NCBI GenBank assembly: GCA_965223695.1
Contig: CBDCXJ010000030.1
Location: forward strand, 38,261 to 102,260
Length of the DNA: 64,000 bases
Reading direction: 5' to 3'
Source: JAUVPB01 sp965223695
GTDB taxonomy: Bacteria > Actinomycetota > Thermoleophilia > Gaiellales > Gaiellaceae
Shown: positions 32,449 through 41,295 of the stretch, piece by piece
Numbering within the stretch: position 1 is the stretch's first letter
Layout of the letters: each line of letters starts with the position of its first letter
The notes under the pieces: model-generated
Told to the model about the DNA's origin: nothing
Databases searched by the model: none
Seen by the model: the letters and a program-made list of their open reading frames with translations, nothing else
Program-made: the position numbers and the translations under genes

Positions 32449-34766
32449 GGGCGCGTCAATCTGAACACATGGTCGGGTGACAGTGGCAGTCGCGTCACCT
32501 CGACGTCAAGGGCATCTGACACGGCGTTGGCGATTGCCGCGCCAACGCCAGACGTGCCGCCCTCGCCCGCGCCCTTTGCACCCAGCGGGTTGAGCGGCGT
32601 CGGAGCGTCCTCGGTCACGAGCACGTCGAACTCGGGCACCTCGGCGGCGGTTGGCAAGAGGTAGTCCATCAACGTCGAGCTCGAGAGGTTGCCGTCTGCG
32701 TCGTACGCGAGCTCCTCGAAGAGGGCCCCGCCGAGACCCTGCGCCGCGCCGCCCACGAGCTGCGCGTCAACGAGCATCGGGTTGATGGCGTTCCCGACCT
32801 CGTAGGCGATGCTGTAGCGCTCGATCTCGACGGCACCGGAGTCGACGTCGACCTCGACGGCCGCGAGCTGCACGCCGAACGGGAACGACATGTCGGCGCA
32901 GCGGAAGGTGGCTTCCTCGGCGAGCCGCGCGCCGCTCGCGCCGCCGTTGGCCTCCGTTGCGCTGGCTGCCAGCTCGGCGAACGAGAGCGAGCGCTCCTCG
33001 GCGCCGCGCACGGCGACGCGCCCGGCAATCGCGTCGACGTCGGCCGCGTCGACCTCGAGCTCGAGGGCGGCAAGCTCGAGTAGCCGCTCGCGTAGCGCGC
33101 TCGCCGCCTCGCTCACCGCGGCGCCACCGAGCATCGTTGCGCGGCTGCCGAAGGCGCCCATTCCTTCCGGCGTCTCGCGCGTGTCGCCGTGTCGGACCTC
33201 GACGTCGTCGTAGTCGACGCCGAGCGCGTCGGCGCAGATCTGGGCGAGGACCGTCTCGAGGCCCTGGCCGAGCGAAGCAGCGCCCGTGTAGACGACGGCA
33301 GCTCCGGTCGGGCTGAGCTCGACTCGCGCGTACTCGAAGTCGCCGATGCCGGCCTTCTCGACGAAGCAGGCGACGCCGACTCCCCGCCTGCGCCCGTCCA
33401 CAGTGTCGGCCGCGCGCCATTCGAGCATCTGTGTGTAGCCGAACCGCTCGCACGCCTGCTCGAGCAGGCGCGGGAAGTCGCCCGACTCGTAGACGACCGG
33501 GTGACCGCGCGTCGTCGTTCCGGTCGCGTAGGGAATCTGCTCGGGCTTGACGAGGTTGCGGCGCCGGATCTCGACCGGGTCGATCGCGAGTCGCCGGGCC
33601 GCGATGTCGATCACGCGCTCGCGTACGAGGGTCGTCTCGTAGCGCCCCGGGGCGCGATACGTGCCCGCCGGCGTCTTGTTCGTCACGACCTGCTGACCCT
33701 CGCAGGCGTACGCCGGCCACACGTACGGGCCCGGGAGGAGCGCCGCAGACATGCCCGGCACCGTCATGCCATGGGTGCGGATATAGGCGCCGGCGTTGTT
33801 AACGAAGCGGTCTCTGAGACCGAGAAAGGTGCCGTCCGCATCGAGCGCGAGCGCGACGTCGTGCACCTGCTCGCGCGAGTGGTTGGTCGCCTGGAGATGC
33901 TCGCGCCGGTCTTCCGTCCAGGCCACGGCGCGACCGAGCAGAAGTGCGCAGTAGGGAATCAGGAAGTCCTCCGGGTAGACTTCACCGCGCGCGCCGAAGC
34001 CGCCGCCGACCGCGACCTCGACCAGGCGGAGCTTCTCCTCGGGTAGGTCGAGCAGGCGCGCGAGGATGCCACGGTTGACATGCGGCAGCTTCGCCGCGCC
34101 CCAGAGCGTCAGCTCGTCGCTCGTCGCGTCGAGCTCTGCGACCAGCCCGCGCGTCTCGAGCGGCACGGCGGCGTGGCGCTGGCAGGCGATGCGCGCCTCG
34201 ACGACGTGCGCGGCGTTGGCGAACGCGGCGTCGGCATCGCCGTGTGTCATCGGGATCGTCGCTGGAGCGTTCGAGCGTGTGCGCGCATGCACGAGCGGCG
34301 CGCCGGGCTCGAGTGCCTCGAGCGGATCGAGCACGGGGTCACGGGGCTCGTAGCCGACCTCGATGAGCTCGAGCGCGTCCTCGGCGAGGTAGCGCGACTC
34401 GGCGACGACGATCGCGACGGGCTCGCCGACGTAGCGCACCTCACCGCTAGCGAGGGGTCGCTGCAGGTAGATCTCGAGCTCGGGCTGCGGGAAGAGTCGC
34501 ATCGGGATCCGCGGGCCGCCATCTGGCAGATCGCCGGCCGTCAGCACGAGCGAGACGCCATCGAGTGCGCGGGCCGGGCCTGGATCGATCGCCGTGACAC
34601 GGGCGCTGGCGAACGGGCTTCGCAGGATTGCGGCATGGAGCATGCCCGCGCGCCGCAGGTCGTCTACGAACTCCGCCTGCCCCGTGAGGAGCGGCCTGTC
34701 CTCCTTCCTTAGGAGCGAGCGGCCGACCGCCGGCTCGCTCCGGTGCTCGATAATTGACCGCGCCAT
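32445..34766 (-). CDS. Molybdopterin-binding large subunit of a molybdenum hydroxylase (CoxL/XdhA-like)
   Basis: A 773-residue protein. The N-terminal aldehyde oxidase/xanthine dehydrogenase hammerhead domain (VGRSLLRKEDRPLLTGQAEF, RYVGEPVAIVVAESRYLAED) is followed by the molybdopterin domain with GGGFGARGEVYPEDF, TPAGTYRAPGRYETTLV and ASLGQGLETVLAQI. The catalytic glutamate region near the C-terminus is LGAKGAGEGGTSGVGAAIA. The loop expected to hold the CO dehydrogenase cysteine reads TYRAPGRYE instead, so this is not a form I CO dehydrogenase. The start at 34766 (MARSIIEH) is preferred to an in-frame upstream codon that would overlap the divergent gene. Confidence 0.92.
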   Translation of the reverse strand: MARSIIEHRSEPAVGRSLLRKEDRPLLTGQAEFVDDLRRAGMLHAAILRSPFASARVTAIDPGPARALDGVSLVLTAGDLPDGGPRIPMRLFPQPELEIYLQRPLASGEVRYVGEPVAIVVAESRYLAEDALELIEVGYEPRDPVLDPLEALEPGAPLVHARTRSNAPATIPMTHGDADAAFANAAHVVEARIACQRHAAVPLETRGLVAELDATSDELTLWGAAKLPHVNRGILARLLDLPEEKLRLVEVAVGGGFGARGEVYPEDFLIPYCALLLGRAVAWTEDRREHLQATNHSREQVHDVALALDADGTFLGLRDRFVNNAGAYIRTHGMTVPGMSAALLPGPYVWPAYACEGQQVVTNKTPAGTYRAPGRYETTLVRERVIDIAARRLAIDPVEIRRRNLVKPEQIPYATGTTTRGHPVVYESGDFPRLLEQACERFGYTQMLEWRAADTVDGRRRGVGVACFVEKAGIGDFEYARVELSPTGAAVVYTGAASLGQGLETVLAQICADALGVDYDDVEVRHGDTRETPEGMGAFGSRATMLGGAAVSEAASALRERLLELAALELEVDAADVDAIAGRVAVRGAEERSLSFAELAASATEANGGASGARLAEEATFRCADMSFPFGVQLAAVEVDVDSGAVEIERYSIAYEVGNAINPMLVDAQLVGGAAQGLGGALFEELAYDADGNLSSSTLMDYLLPTAAEVPEFDVLVTEDAPTPLNPLGAKGAGEGGTSGVGAAIANAVSDALDVEVTRLPLSPDHVFRLTRP

Positions 34767-34804
34767 GGAGCAGCGATTATCGAGCATGCCGGCGAGACTC
34801 AACG

Positions 34805-37132
34805 ATGGCTGCTGACGCGCGCGCGCCCACCCGCGGCGAGCAGCCACGACTCGTGGGTCAGGCCCTCCCGCGCATCGAGGATCCGCCGCTCCTGACGGGC
34901 AATGGGCGCTTCGTCGCTGATCTCGTCGACAACGACACGCTCGAGGTCGCGTACGTGCGCAGCAGCCAGGCGCATGCGCGGATCCTTTCGGTCGACACAG
35001 GCGCGGCGGCCGAGCTCGACGGCGTGGTCGCCGTGGTGAGCGCGGCCGACCTGGACGTCGGTCCGCTCGAGATCCCGCTCGACAACCCGGACGCGGTCAG
35101 CCCGCCGCGCCCCCTGCTTGCCACGTCGGTCGTGCGCTTTGTCGGTGAGCCCGTCGCGGCTGTTCTCGCCGAATCGCGCTACCTGGCTGAGGACGCGGCC
35201 GAGCTCGTCGAGATCGAGTACGAGGAGCTCGAGCCGCTACCCGACATCGCGGCCGCGCTCGCCGAGTCGGCACCGCGCCTTCACGACCACCCGTCGAACG
35301 TGCTCTTCGACAGCACGACCGACTCGGGCGGAGTGGAAGAAGCGTTCGCGGCAGCCGAAGTCGTCGTGGAGCGCGTCTTCCGGAACCCGCGCTACAGCGC
35401 CGCGCCGATCGAGGGCCGGGGCCTGATCGTCGAGCCGAGCGGACACGGCCTGCGTCTGCACTGCTCGACACAGGTGCCCCATCGAGTGGCGGAGCTCCTC
35501 GCCGAGATCCTTGGCCTCGAGCCATCGCAGGTTCGCGTGCTCGTTCCCGATGTCGGGGGTGGCTTCGGTCAGAAGGCACACGTCTACCCCGAGGAGGTGA
35601 TCACCGGCTGGCTTGCGCTTCGCCACGGCCGACGCGTTGCCTGGATCGAAGATCGCAGCGAGAACCTGCTCGCCTCGAGCCACGCGCGCGAGCAAGAGCT
35701 GAGGGTGCGACTGGCGCTCGCCTCCGACGGTCAGATCCTCGCCCTCGACGCCGACGTGCTCTGCGATCAGGGCGCCTACGGCGTCTACTCGCACGCGCAC
35801 ATCCTCGAAGCGCTCGGCACGCCATCCCTTCTTCCTGGGCCTTACCGCGTGCCGGCGTATCGGGCTCGGGCCCGGACGGTGATGACGAACAAGTGTCCGA
35901 GCGGTGCCTACCGCGGCGTTGGCATGCCGGTCGCGACGTTCGTGCACGAGCGGCTGATGGACATCGCCGCGCGAGCGCTCGGCATCGATCGCGCCGAGAT
36001 CCGCCGCCGAAACCTGCTGCGTGCCGACGAGCTTCCCCATATCACGCTCACAGGGCACCGATACGACTCGGGCGACTACGCGAGCGCGCTCGAGCTCGCG
36101 CTCGACCGAGTCGGGTATGCGTCGTTCAGCGAGCGCCGGGCGGCTGCCCGGCGTGCGGGACGGCTGCTCGGGCTCGGGCTAGCCTCCTTCGTCGAGTACA
36201 CGGCCAGCGGATCAGTGGTGTTTCGCGGGCGCGGAATGATCGGCGTTCCCGGCTACGACGGCGCGCACGTTGCGCTCGACGATCAGGGTGCGGCGCGCCT
36301 CTGGACGACCCTGCCCACGCTCGGGCAGGGAAGCGCCACGACGTTCGTCCAAATCGTCGCCGACGCGCTCTCGATCGATCCGAGCTCGGTTGCGGTCGAG
36401 CAGCCGGATACGACAATCGGTGACCTGAACGGCTCAGGCACCTTCGGCAGCCGAAGTGCCGTCATCGGTGGCGGTGCGATCGAGGCCGCGGCCGCCGAGC
36501 TGCGCGGCCGCCTTCTCGACGCGGCCGCGGCCAGGCTCGAGGTCGCAGCTGGCGATCTCGAGCTGCGCGACGGTCACGTCGGCGTCAGGGGCGCTTCGAC
36601 GAGCACCGTGTCGATCGGCGAGTTCGTCGCTGTCGAACCCGCGCGCTACCGCGCATCGGAGCACTGCGATCCGCCGGCGGCGGTCTACCCCTACGCGACC
36701 CATGCGTGCATCGTCGAGGTCGACCCCGAGACCGGCGGCGTGGCAATCGAGCGCTACGTTGTCGTCGAGGATTGCGGAACGCGTATCAACCCGACGATCG
36801 TCGACGGACAGGCGCACGGCGCGACCGCGCAGGGCATCGGCGGCGCGCTCTACGAGGCGATCTCCTACGACGAGCACGGCCAGCTCCGGACCGCGTCGCT
36901 CGTCGACTACCTGCTGCCGACGGCGACAGAGCTCCCGACGCTCGAGCTGGCACACCTCGAAACGCCGGCTTCCGACTCTCCCAACGGCGCGAAGGGGGCT
37001 GGAGAGAGCGGCACGCTCGGTCCTCCGCCGGCGCTGGCGAACGCCGTGGCCGACGCAATGGGAGTCGAGATGAACGAGCTACCGCTCACGCCTGAGCGCG
37101 TGCTGCGCGCCCTCGAGCGCCGACGCGGCTAG
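34805..37132 (+). CDS. Second CoxL-type molybdopterin subunit, divergent
   Basis: A 775-residue paralogue of the large subunit at 32445, read in the opposite direction from a start 38 bp away. It has LVGQALPRIEDPPLLTGNGRF at the start, RFVGEPVAAVLAESRYLAED, VPDVGGGFGQKAHVYPEEV near 260, CPSGAYRGVGMPVATFV near 380 and the catalytic-type PNGAKGAGESGTLGP near the end. It has no small or medium subunit of its own here, so it either shares those of the divergent operon or replaces the other large subunit under different conditions. Its loop AYRGVGMPV also lacks the CO dehydrogenase cysteine. Confidence 0.9.
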   Translation: MAADARAPTRGEQPRLVGQALPRIEDPPLLTGNGRFVADLVDNDTLEVAYVRSSQAHARILSVDTGAAAELDGVVAVVSAADLDVGPLEIPLDNPDAVSPPRPLLATSVVRFVGEPVAAVLAESRYLAEDAAELVEIEYEELEPLPDIAAALAESAPRLHDHPSNVLFDSTTDSGGVEEAFAAAEVVVERVFRNPRYSAAPIEGRGLIVEPSGHGLRLHCSTQVPHRVAELLAEILGLEPSQVRVLVPDVGGGFGQKAHVYPEEVITGWLALRHGRRVAWIEDRSENLLASSHAREQELRVRLALASDGQILALDADVLCDQGAYGVYSHAHILEALGTPSLLPGPYRVPAYRARARTVMTNKCPSGAYRGVGMPVATFVHERLMDIAARALGIDRAEIRRRNLLRADELPHITLTGHRYDSGDYASALELALDRVGYASFSERRAAARRAGRLLGLGLASFVEYTASGSVVFRGRGMIGVPGYDGAHVALDDQGAARLWTTLPTLGQGSATTFVQIVADALSIDPSSVAVEQPDTTIGDLNGSGTFGSRSAVIGGGAIEAAAAELRGRLLDAAAARLEVAAGDLELRDGHVGVRGASTSTVSIGEFVAVEPARYRASEHCDPPAAVYPYATHACIVEVDPETGGVAIERYVVVEDCGTRINPTIVDGQAHGATAQGIGGALYEAISYDEHGQLRTASLVDYLLPTATELPTLELAHLETPASDSPNGAKGAGESGTLGPPPALANAVADAMGVEMNELPLTPERVLRALERRRG

Positions 37133-37818
37133 CCGAGCTGGGCGTGGAGGAAGGCCGCGGCCTCGGGCCAGAGCTTGGCCGCGAGCTCCGGGTCATACGC
37201 GCCGCTCGGGTTCTCCTCGTTCATGAACGCGTGCTGCGCGTCATGGATCGTGAGCGTCACGTCTTTGCCGAGTCCCTGTAGCTTCGCCTCGAGCGCCTGC
37301 GCCGCCTCCGGTGTGAAGAAGTCATCGGGTGAGGCCATGTGGCCGCGCACGACAGCGTTCAAGCCTGTCCAGTCTGGCTCGGCATCGCCCTGCGGGAACC
37401 CGTAGAACGGCACGGCGGCCTTGATCTTGTCGCCGCGCTGCGCGGCGAGCAGAAGCGTCAGCATCCCGCCCATGCAGAAGCCGATCGCGCCGATCCCATC
37501 GCCTGTCGCCGCCTCGTGTGAGGCCAGGTAATCGACGGCGCCGCTCATGTCCTTGGCGGCCCGGTCGGGCGGGAGCGTCTGCATCAAGTGTCCAGCCTTG
37601 TCCATCTCGTCGTGCCCTGCGAGCTCGCCGCGGTAGATGTCGGGCGCGAATGCCACGAACCCGGCCTCGCCGAGTCGGTCGGCCGCGCCCTTGATCTGCG
37701 CGTTCAGCCCCCACCACTCCTGGATGACGATGACGCCGGGACCCGAGCCGCTCGCCGGGACCGCCAGGTACCCGGCGGCCTGATATCCGTTGCTCGCGAA
37801 CTCGACGGTAACGCCCAC
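37129..37818 (-). CDS. Dienelactone hydrolase family protein
   Basis: A 229-residue alpha/beta hydrolase. The N-terminal sheet and VIVIQEWWGLNAQIKGAADR match dienelactone hydrolases. The nucleophile is the cysteine in IGAIGFCMGGMLTLLLA near residue 118, and the catalytic histidine lies in TIHDAQHAFMNEENP near 200. A cysteine rather than serine nucleophile is a hallmark of this family. The start is GTG. It converges on the second CoxL gene with a 4-bp overlap. Lactone hydrolysis after ring cleavage is the usual role; no partner dioxygenase is seen nearby. Confidence 0.9.
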   Translation of the reverse strand: MGVTVEFASNGYQAAGYLAVPASGSGPGVIVIQEWWGLNAQIKGAADRLGEAGFVAFAPDIYRGELAGHDEMDKAGHLMQTLPPDRAAKDMSGAVDYLASHEAATGDGIGAIGFCMGGMLTLLLAAQRGDKIKAAVPFYGFPQGDAEPDWTGLNAVVRGHMASPDDFFTPEAAQALEAKLQGLGKDVTLTIHDAQHAFMNEENPSGAYDPELAAKLWPEAAAFLHAQLG

Positions 37819-37882
37819 GCTGGAATCTGTACCAGAGCACCGGTGTGCAATGCTCGCGCAGATAGCCGGGTCATGGCCCGGT

Positions 37883-38805
37883 CTAGCCCTTCACATGGGG
37901 AGCGAGGAGCGCTTCCCAGGAGTTCGAGAGCTGCATCCACTCATCCTCGCAACGGACGAGCCGGTCCTCGCCGAGGCCCGTGTCGAGCACGGCGTCGCCG
38001 TACTGCGCGGGATCCGAACCGTAGACCCAGCACGCGATGTTGAAGAAGCGCTGCTCGTCGAGCGAGTGCTCATCCCAGAAGTCTGCTGCTTCGAATTGCG
38101 TGCGATCCTCGGTGAACAGGGCGTGCAACACGGCCGTGGCGAGCGCGATCCCGCCCGCCCCTTCACCGGCGGACGTGACGATCACCGTGGCGAGCTGATC
38201 CGCCGCGTCCTCTTCTCGTCCCGTGATGGGGAGCTCGAGCTGATTGGTCAAGGCGTGGCCGATCTCGTGCACGAAGACGAATGCCATCGTCGCCAGGGTG
38301 AGATCGCGGGCATCGTCGGCGCTGTCGACGTAGCCCGAGTTCCCAAACACCGAGAACACGAAGTCGGTGAACTCCGGCGGCATGATGATCTCGTTGACAT
38401 CCGGGTAGTAGGCTGGTCCCGAGATCTCCTCCTGCACGAAGATGTTGATGTCGCGTCGGCGAGCTCGCCAAGTTGCGCCGCCCAGGCCGCGATTTCCTCG
38501 AAGGTTTCGGGCTCGCCGAGGGCCTCCGTGCGTACGTCGAGCTCCGCGCAGATGATGTCGGCCTCGGTGATGTATTCGTCCTTCGTCAGCGCGGCTGGCT
38601 CTGCCGGCGGGTCTGGATCCGCGGGGGGCGGAGGCTCCGGTGGGGGCTCGGGTGCCGGGGGCTCCGGGTCAGGCTCAGGCGGCGGCGTGGTGTCAGCCCC
38701 TACTGGCGACGGCTCGGGCGGGGCGGGATCGTCTCCGCCGCCACACGCAGCGAGCGCAACCGTGGTGGCCAGAAGCGCCGCGATTCCGATGAGACAACGT
38801 CGCAC
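37883..38805 (-). pseudogene. Frameshifted lipoprotein with DUF4344 metallopeptidase-like domain
   Basis: Reading from 38805, a signal peptide with lipobox (ALAACGGGDD) leads into a Pro-Glu-rich linker and a short helical segment ending GELADA. The frame then breaks near 38452. A second frame, open to 37883, continues DINIFVQEEISGPAYYPDVN, FVFVHEIGHALTNQLELP with a His-Glu-X-X-His zinc motif, GREEDAADQLAT and CWVYGSDPAQY, which match the DUF4344 putative metallopeptidase family. Restoring one G in the GCGAC run at the break would join ELADA to DINIFV in one frame, so a single-base loss explains it. This is either a recent mutation or a sequencing error. The second part alone starts at a GTG at 38437 without a signal. 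Confidence 0.8.
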
Positions 38806-38911
38806 GGGCCGAGATCATAAGGCGCTTGCGGCGCCGAGGCCAGTCGCGCACGTCGACCTGTTCTAGAGTCCGTCGGGCGCGGGTAGAGCAACTCGACGAA
38901 AGGAGCTGTTC

Positions 38912-39352
38912 ATGTCGCTCGAGACCATCGCAAAGGACCTTCTAGACGCGACCAAGTCGAGCCGAACCACGATTCGCTTCGACGTTCCCGACGATCCTTA
39001 CCTTCCGGTGTTCGCGGAGGCGGTCGTTCCCGGTGTGCGCGAGATCCGCGACGTCGTGCTCGAAGAGGTCAAACAGGCGCCAACCTACAAGTACGTCGCC
39101 GAGACGCACGACGTCCTCGTGCAGGGCGACATGCCGACGGAGCCCCTCCAGGGCTGTTCGTACCTCACCGACGACTTTGCCGTCACCGCCCAGATGCTCG
39201 GCCCGATTCTCGAAGGCGAGCGCCTGATCGGTCTGATCTCGGTCCATTTCATCGAGGGCCAGCGGGAATGGACCGACGAGCACGTTCAGGCGCTCAAGGA
39301 CGCCTGCGAGGCCTCGCGGGCACTCGCGCCGGAGCTCGCGCCCGCTGGCTGA
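38912..39352 (+). CDS. GAF-domain sensor-like protein
   Basis: A 146-residue protein made of one GAF-like domain: LDATKSSRTTIRFDVPDD, a middle EPLQGCSYLTDDFAVTAQML, and the closing GERLIGLISVHFIEGQREWT typical of GAF strands 5 and 6. An AAAGGAG Shine-Dalgarno precedes the ATG. It has no output domain, so it would act as a free small-molecule binding unit. It directly precedes hyuB with the genes touching or overlapping, which suggests it may sense or bind the hydantoinase substrate. The ligand is unknown. Confidence 0.8.
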   Translation: MSLETIAKDLLDATKSSRTTIRFDVPDDPYLPVFAEAVVPGVREIRDVVLEEVKQAPTYKYVAETHDVLVQGDMPTEPLQGCSYLTDDFAVTAQMLGPILEGERLIGLISVHFIEGQREWTDEHVQALKDACEASRALAPELAPAG

Positions 39353-39416
39353 CACACCGAAGCGCGACTCGCCCGCGGTCGGACTGAGCGCGCACGTCGA
39401 CGCGGCCACGCTCTCG

Positions 39417-41285
39417 GTGATCATGGGCGCGTACAAGACGGTCGCCCAGGAAATGGTCATCTCGCTCGAGCGATCGGCCTGGACGCCGATCATCGCGCAG
39501 TGCCGCGACTTCTCGGTCACGATCTGCGACGGCGACTTCAATCTCGTCGCCGTGCCTGACGAGACGCTGCCCGTACAGGCGATGTCGATGCACCGGGCGG
39601 TCAAGAACACGGCAGCGTTCTTCGAAGGAGAAATCTTCGACGGCGACGTCCTGATGTGCAATCTCGCCTATCTGGGCAACACGCACATCGGGGAGCCGCT
39701 CTTCGCGAGCCCCGTTTTCGTCGATGAGGAGCTGCTCTTCTGGACGGCCGCGCGCGGCCACGTCGCCGACATCGGCACGCCGGTCTACCTCCCGAGCTAT
39801 CCCTACGCGAAGGACGTCTACAACGAGGGGCTCAAAATCTCGCCGATCAAGCTCTACGAGCGAGGCGAGCTGCGCCGCGATGTGCTCGAGCTCTACCTGA
39901 CGAACCTGAGGGCCCGGCCGCTGAGCCACGGAGACCTGATGGCCCACGTCGCCGCCACCTGGCGCGGGAAGGAAAGTCTGCTCGAGCTCGCCGACGTGTA
40001 CGGCGCCGAGACGCTGATGCTCTACACCCAGGAGCTTCTCGACTACACCGAGCGCCGCGTCGCACACGAGATCCGCGCCATGACGCCCGGCACCTACCGG
40101 GGCGAGGACTGGCTCGACAGCAACAACTACGGGACGAAGAACGTCCCGGTCCGCGTGACACTCACCGTCGAGGAAGATCGCTGGGTTGTCGACCTCTCGG
40201 ACAACCCTGCTCAGATGATCGGCCCGCTCAACGCCTCGCTCGAGGGCGCAACCGAGGCCGCCGCCGTGGGGAGCCTTGCCTTCTGTGTCGATCCTGAGAT
40301 CCCCAAGAACGAGGGCTTCCACCGCTGTGTCGAGATCATCTGTCCGAAGGGGACGATCCTGTCTGCGCAGCACCCGTTCTCGACACAGGAGGCGACGATG
40401 GGCTCCGCCGAGATGCTCTATCGCGCGCTGCTCAGGGCGGCGACCGGCGCCTGCCCGGAGATGGTCGCCGCCGGCAGCACGCTGATCCAGTTCAGCGTCT
40501 ATATCGGGATCGATGAGCGGGGCGAGGATCCCCGGCTCTGGTCGTACGCGAACTTCAATGAGTGCGGCGGAGGCGGCGGCGCGCGCGGCACCGACGGCAG
40601 CCCCTGCATGATGGAGATGGGCGTCGCCGGCGGGATGAAGTTCGCGAGCGCCGAGATGGAGGAGTGGCTCTACCCCGTTCTCGTCGAGCAGTGCGAGATC
40701 TACGAGGACTCGCAGGGCTCCGGGCGCTGGCGCGGCGCCCCGGGCGTCATCACCAGGATTCGCGGACACGGGTCCGGCCCGATGGAGATCTACAGCTTCA
40801 GCTGGGGTCACAACAACCTGAGCCACGGCACCCTGGGCGGAAACCCCGGCGTCGGCGGGACGCTCTTCATCCATGACCCCGCGAATCCGGGGAAGAAGAC
40901 GTTCTATTCGGGTTTCGGAAGCGTGAAGCTGCCGCCCGGCCGGGAGTACGTCGTGATCGCGAGCGGAGGCGGTGGCTATGGCGACGCGCTCGAGAGGCCT
41001 CCCGATGTCGTCGCAGCCGACGTCCGCGACGGAGTCGTGTCGCGTGACGCCGCGCTCGATCAGTACGGGGTCGTCCTGGCGGCGGGCGCCTACGACGTCG
41101 ACCAGGAGGCGACCGAGAAGCGACGCCGCGAGCTGCGCAAGATCCGCGGCGAGCTACCCCTCGTCTCGCCGACGGTTCCCGGCACCTCGACGCTGCGAAG
41201 CGGGCTGATGAGCGAGGGCGACGAGTACATCGACCTCGACCGCTCGCCCGAGGACGACCCCTCCCTCGACCTCCTCGAAGTCTGA
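39417..41285 (+). CDS. hyuB: Hydantoinase B / oxoprolinase-type subunit (HyuB)
   Basis: A HyuB protein of at least 622 residues with NLAYLGNTHIGEPLFASPV near 82, NEGLKISPIKLYERGELRR near 136, NPGVGGTLFIHDP and the C-terminal IASGGGGYGDALERPPDVV. The family's conserved opening corresponds to VDAATLSVIMGAYKTVAQEM, which begins before the GTG at 39417. The real start is therefore probably a CTG at 39384 or 39345; the latter overlaps the stop of the GAF gene. It is followed 10 bp later by hyuA, so the pair forms a complete ATP-dependent amidohydrolase-type complex, in B-A order like the pair at 6425. Confidence 0.88.
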   Translation: MIMGAYKTVAQEMVISLERSAWTPIIAQCRDFSVTICDGDFNLVAVPDETLPVQAMSMHRAVKNTAAFFEGEIFDGDVLMCNLAYLGNTHIGEPLFASPVFVDEELLFWTAARGHVADIGTPVYLPSYPYAKDVYNEGLKISPIKLYERGELRRDVLELYLTNLRARPLSHGDLMAHVAATWRGKESLLELADVYGAETLMLYTQELLDYTERRVAHEIRAMTPGTYRGEDWLDSNNYGTKNVPVRVTLTVEEDRWVVDLSDNPAQMIGPLNASLEGATEAAAVGSLAFCVDPEIPKNEGFHRCVEIICPKGTILSAQHPFSTQEATMGSAEMLYRALLRAATGACPEMVAAGSTLIQFSVYIGIDERGEDPRLWSYANFNECGGGGGARGTDGSPCMMEMGVAGGMKFASAEMEEWLYPVLVEQCEIYEDSQGSGRWRGAPGVITRIRGHGSGPMEIYSFSWGHNNLSHGTLGGNPGVGGTLFIHDPANPGKKTFYSGFGSVKLPPGREYVVIASGGGGYGDALERPPDVVAADVRDGVVSRDAALDQYGVVLAAGAYDVDQEATEKRRRELRKIRGELPLVSPTVPGTSTLRSGLMSEGDEYIDLDRSPEDDPSLDLLEV

Positions 41286-41295
41286 GCCCAGAATC

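Noticed and set aside
32445..37132. Form I carbon monoxide dehydrogenase
   Set aside because: The characteristic active-site cysteine loop is absent from both large subunits (TYRAPGRYE and AYRGVGMPV).
39294..40874. Minus-strand frame of more than 500 codons opposite hyuB
   Set aside because: Typical high-GC antisense shadow; no recognisable motif.
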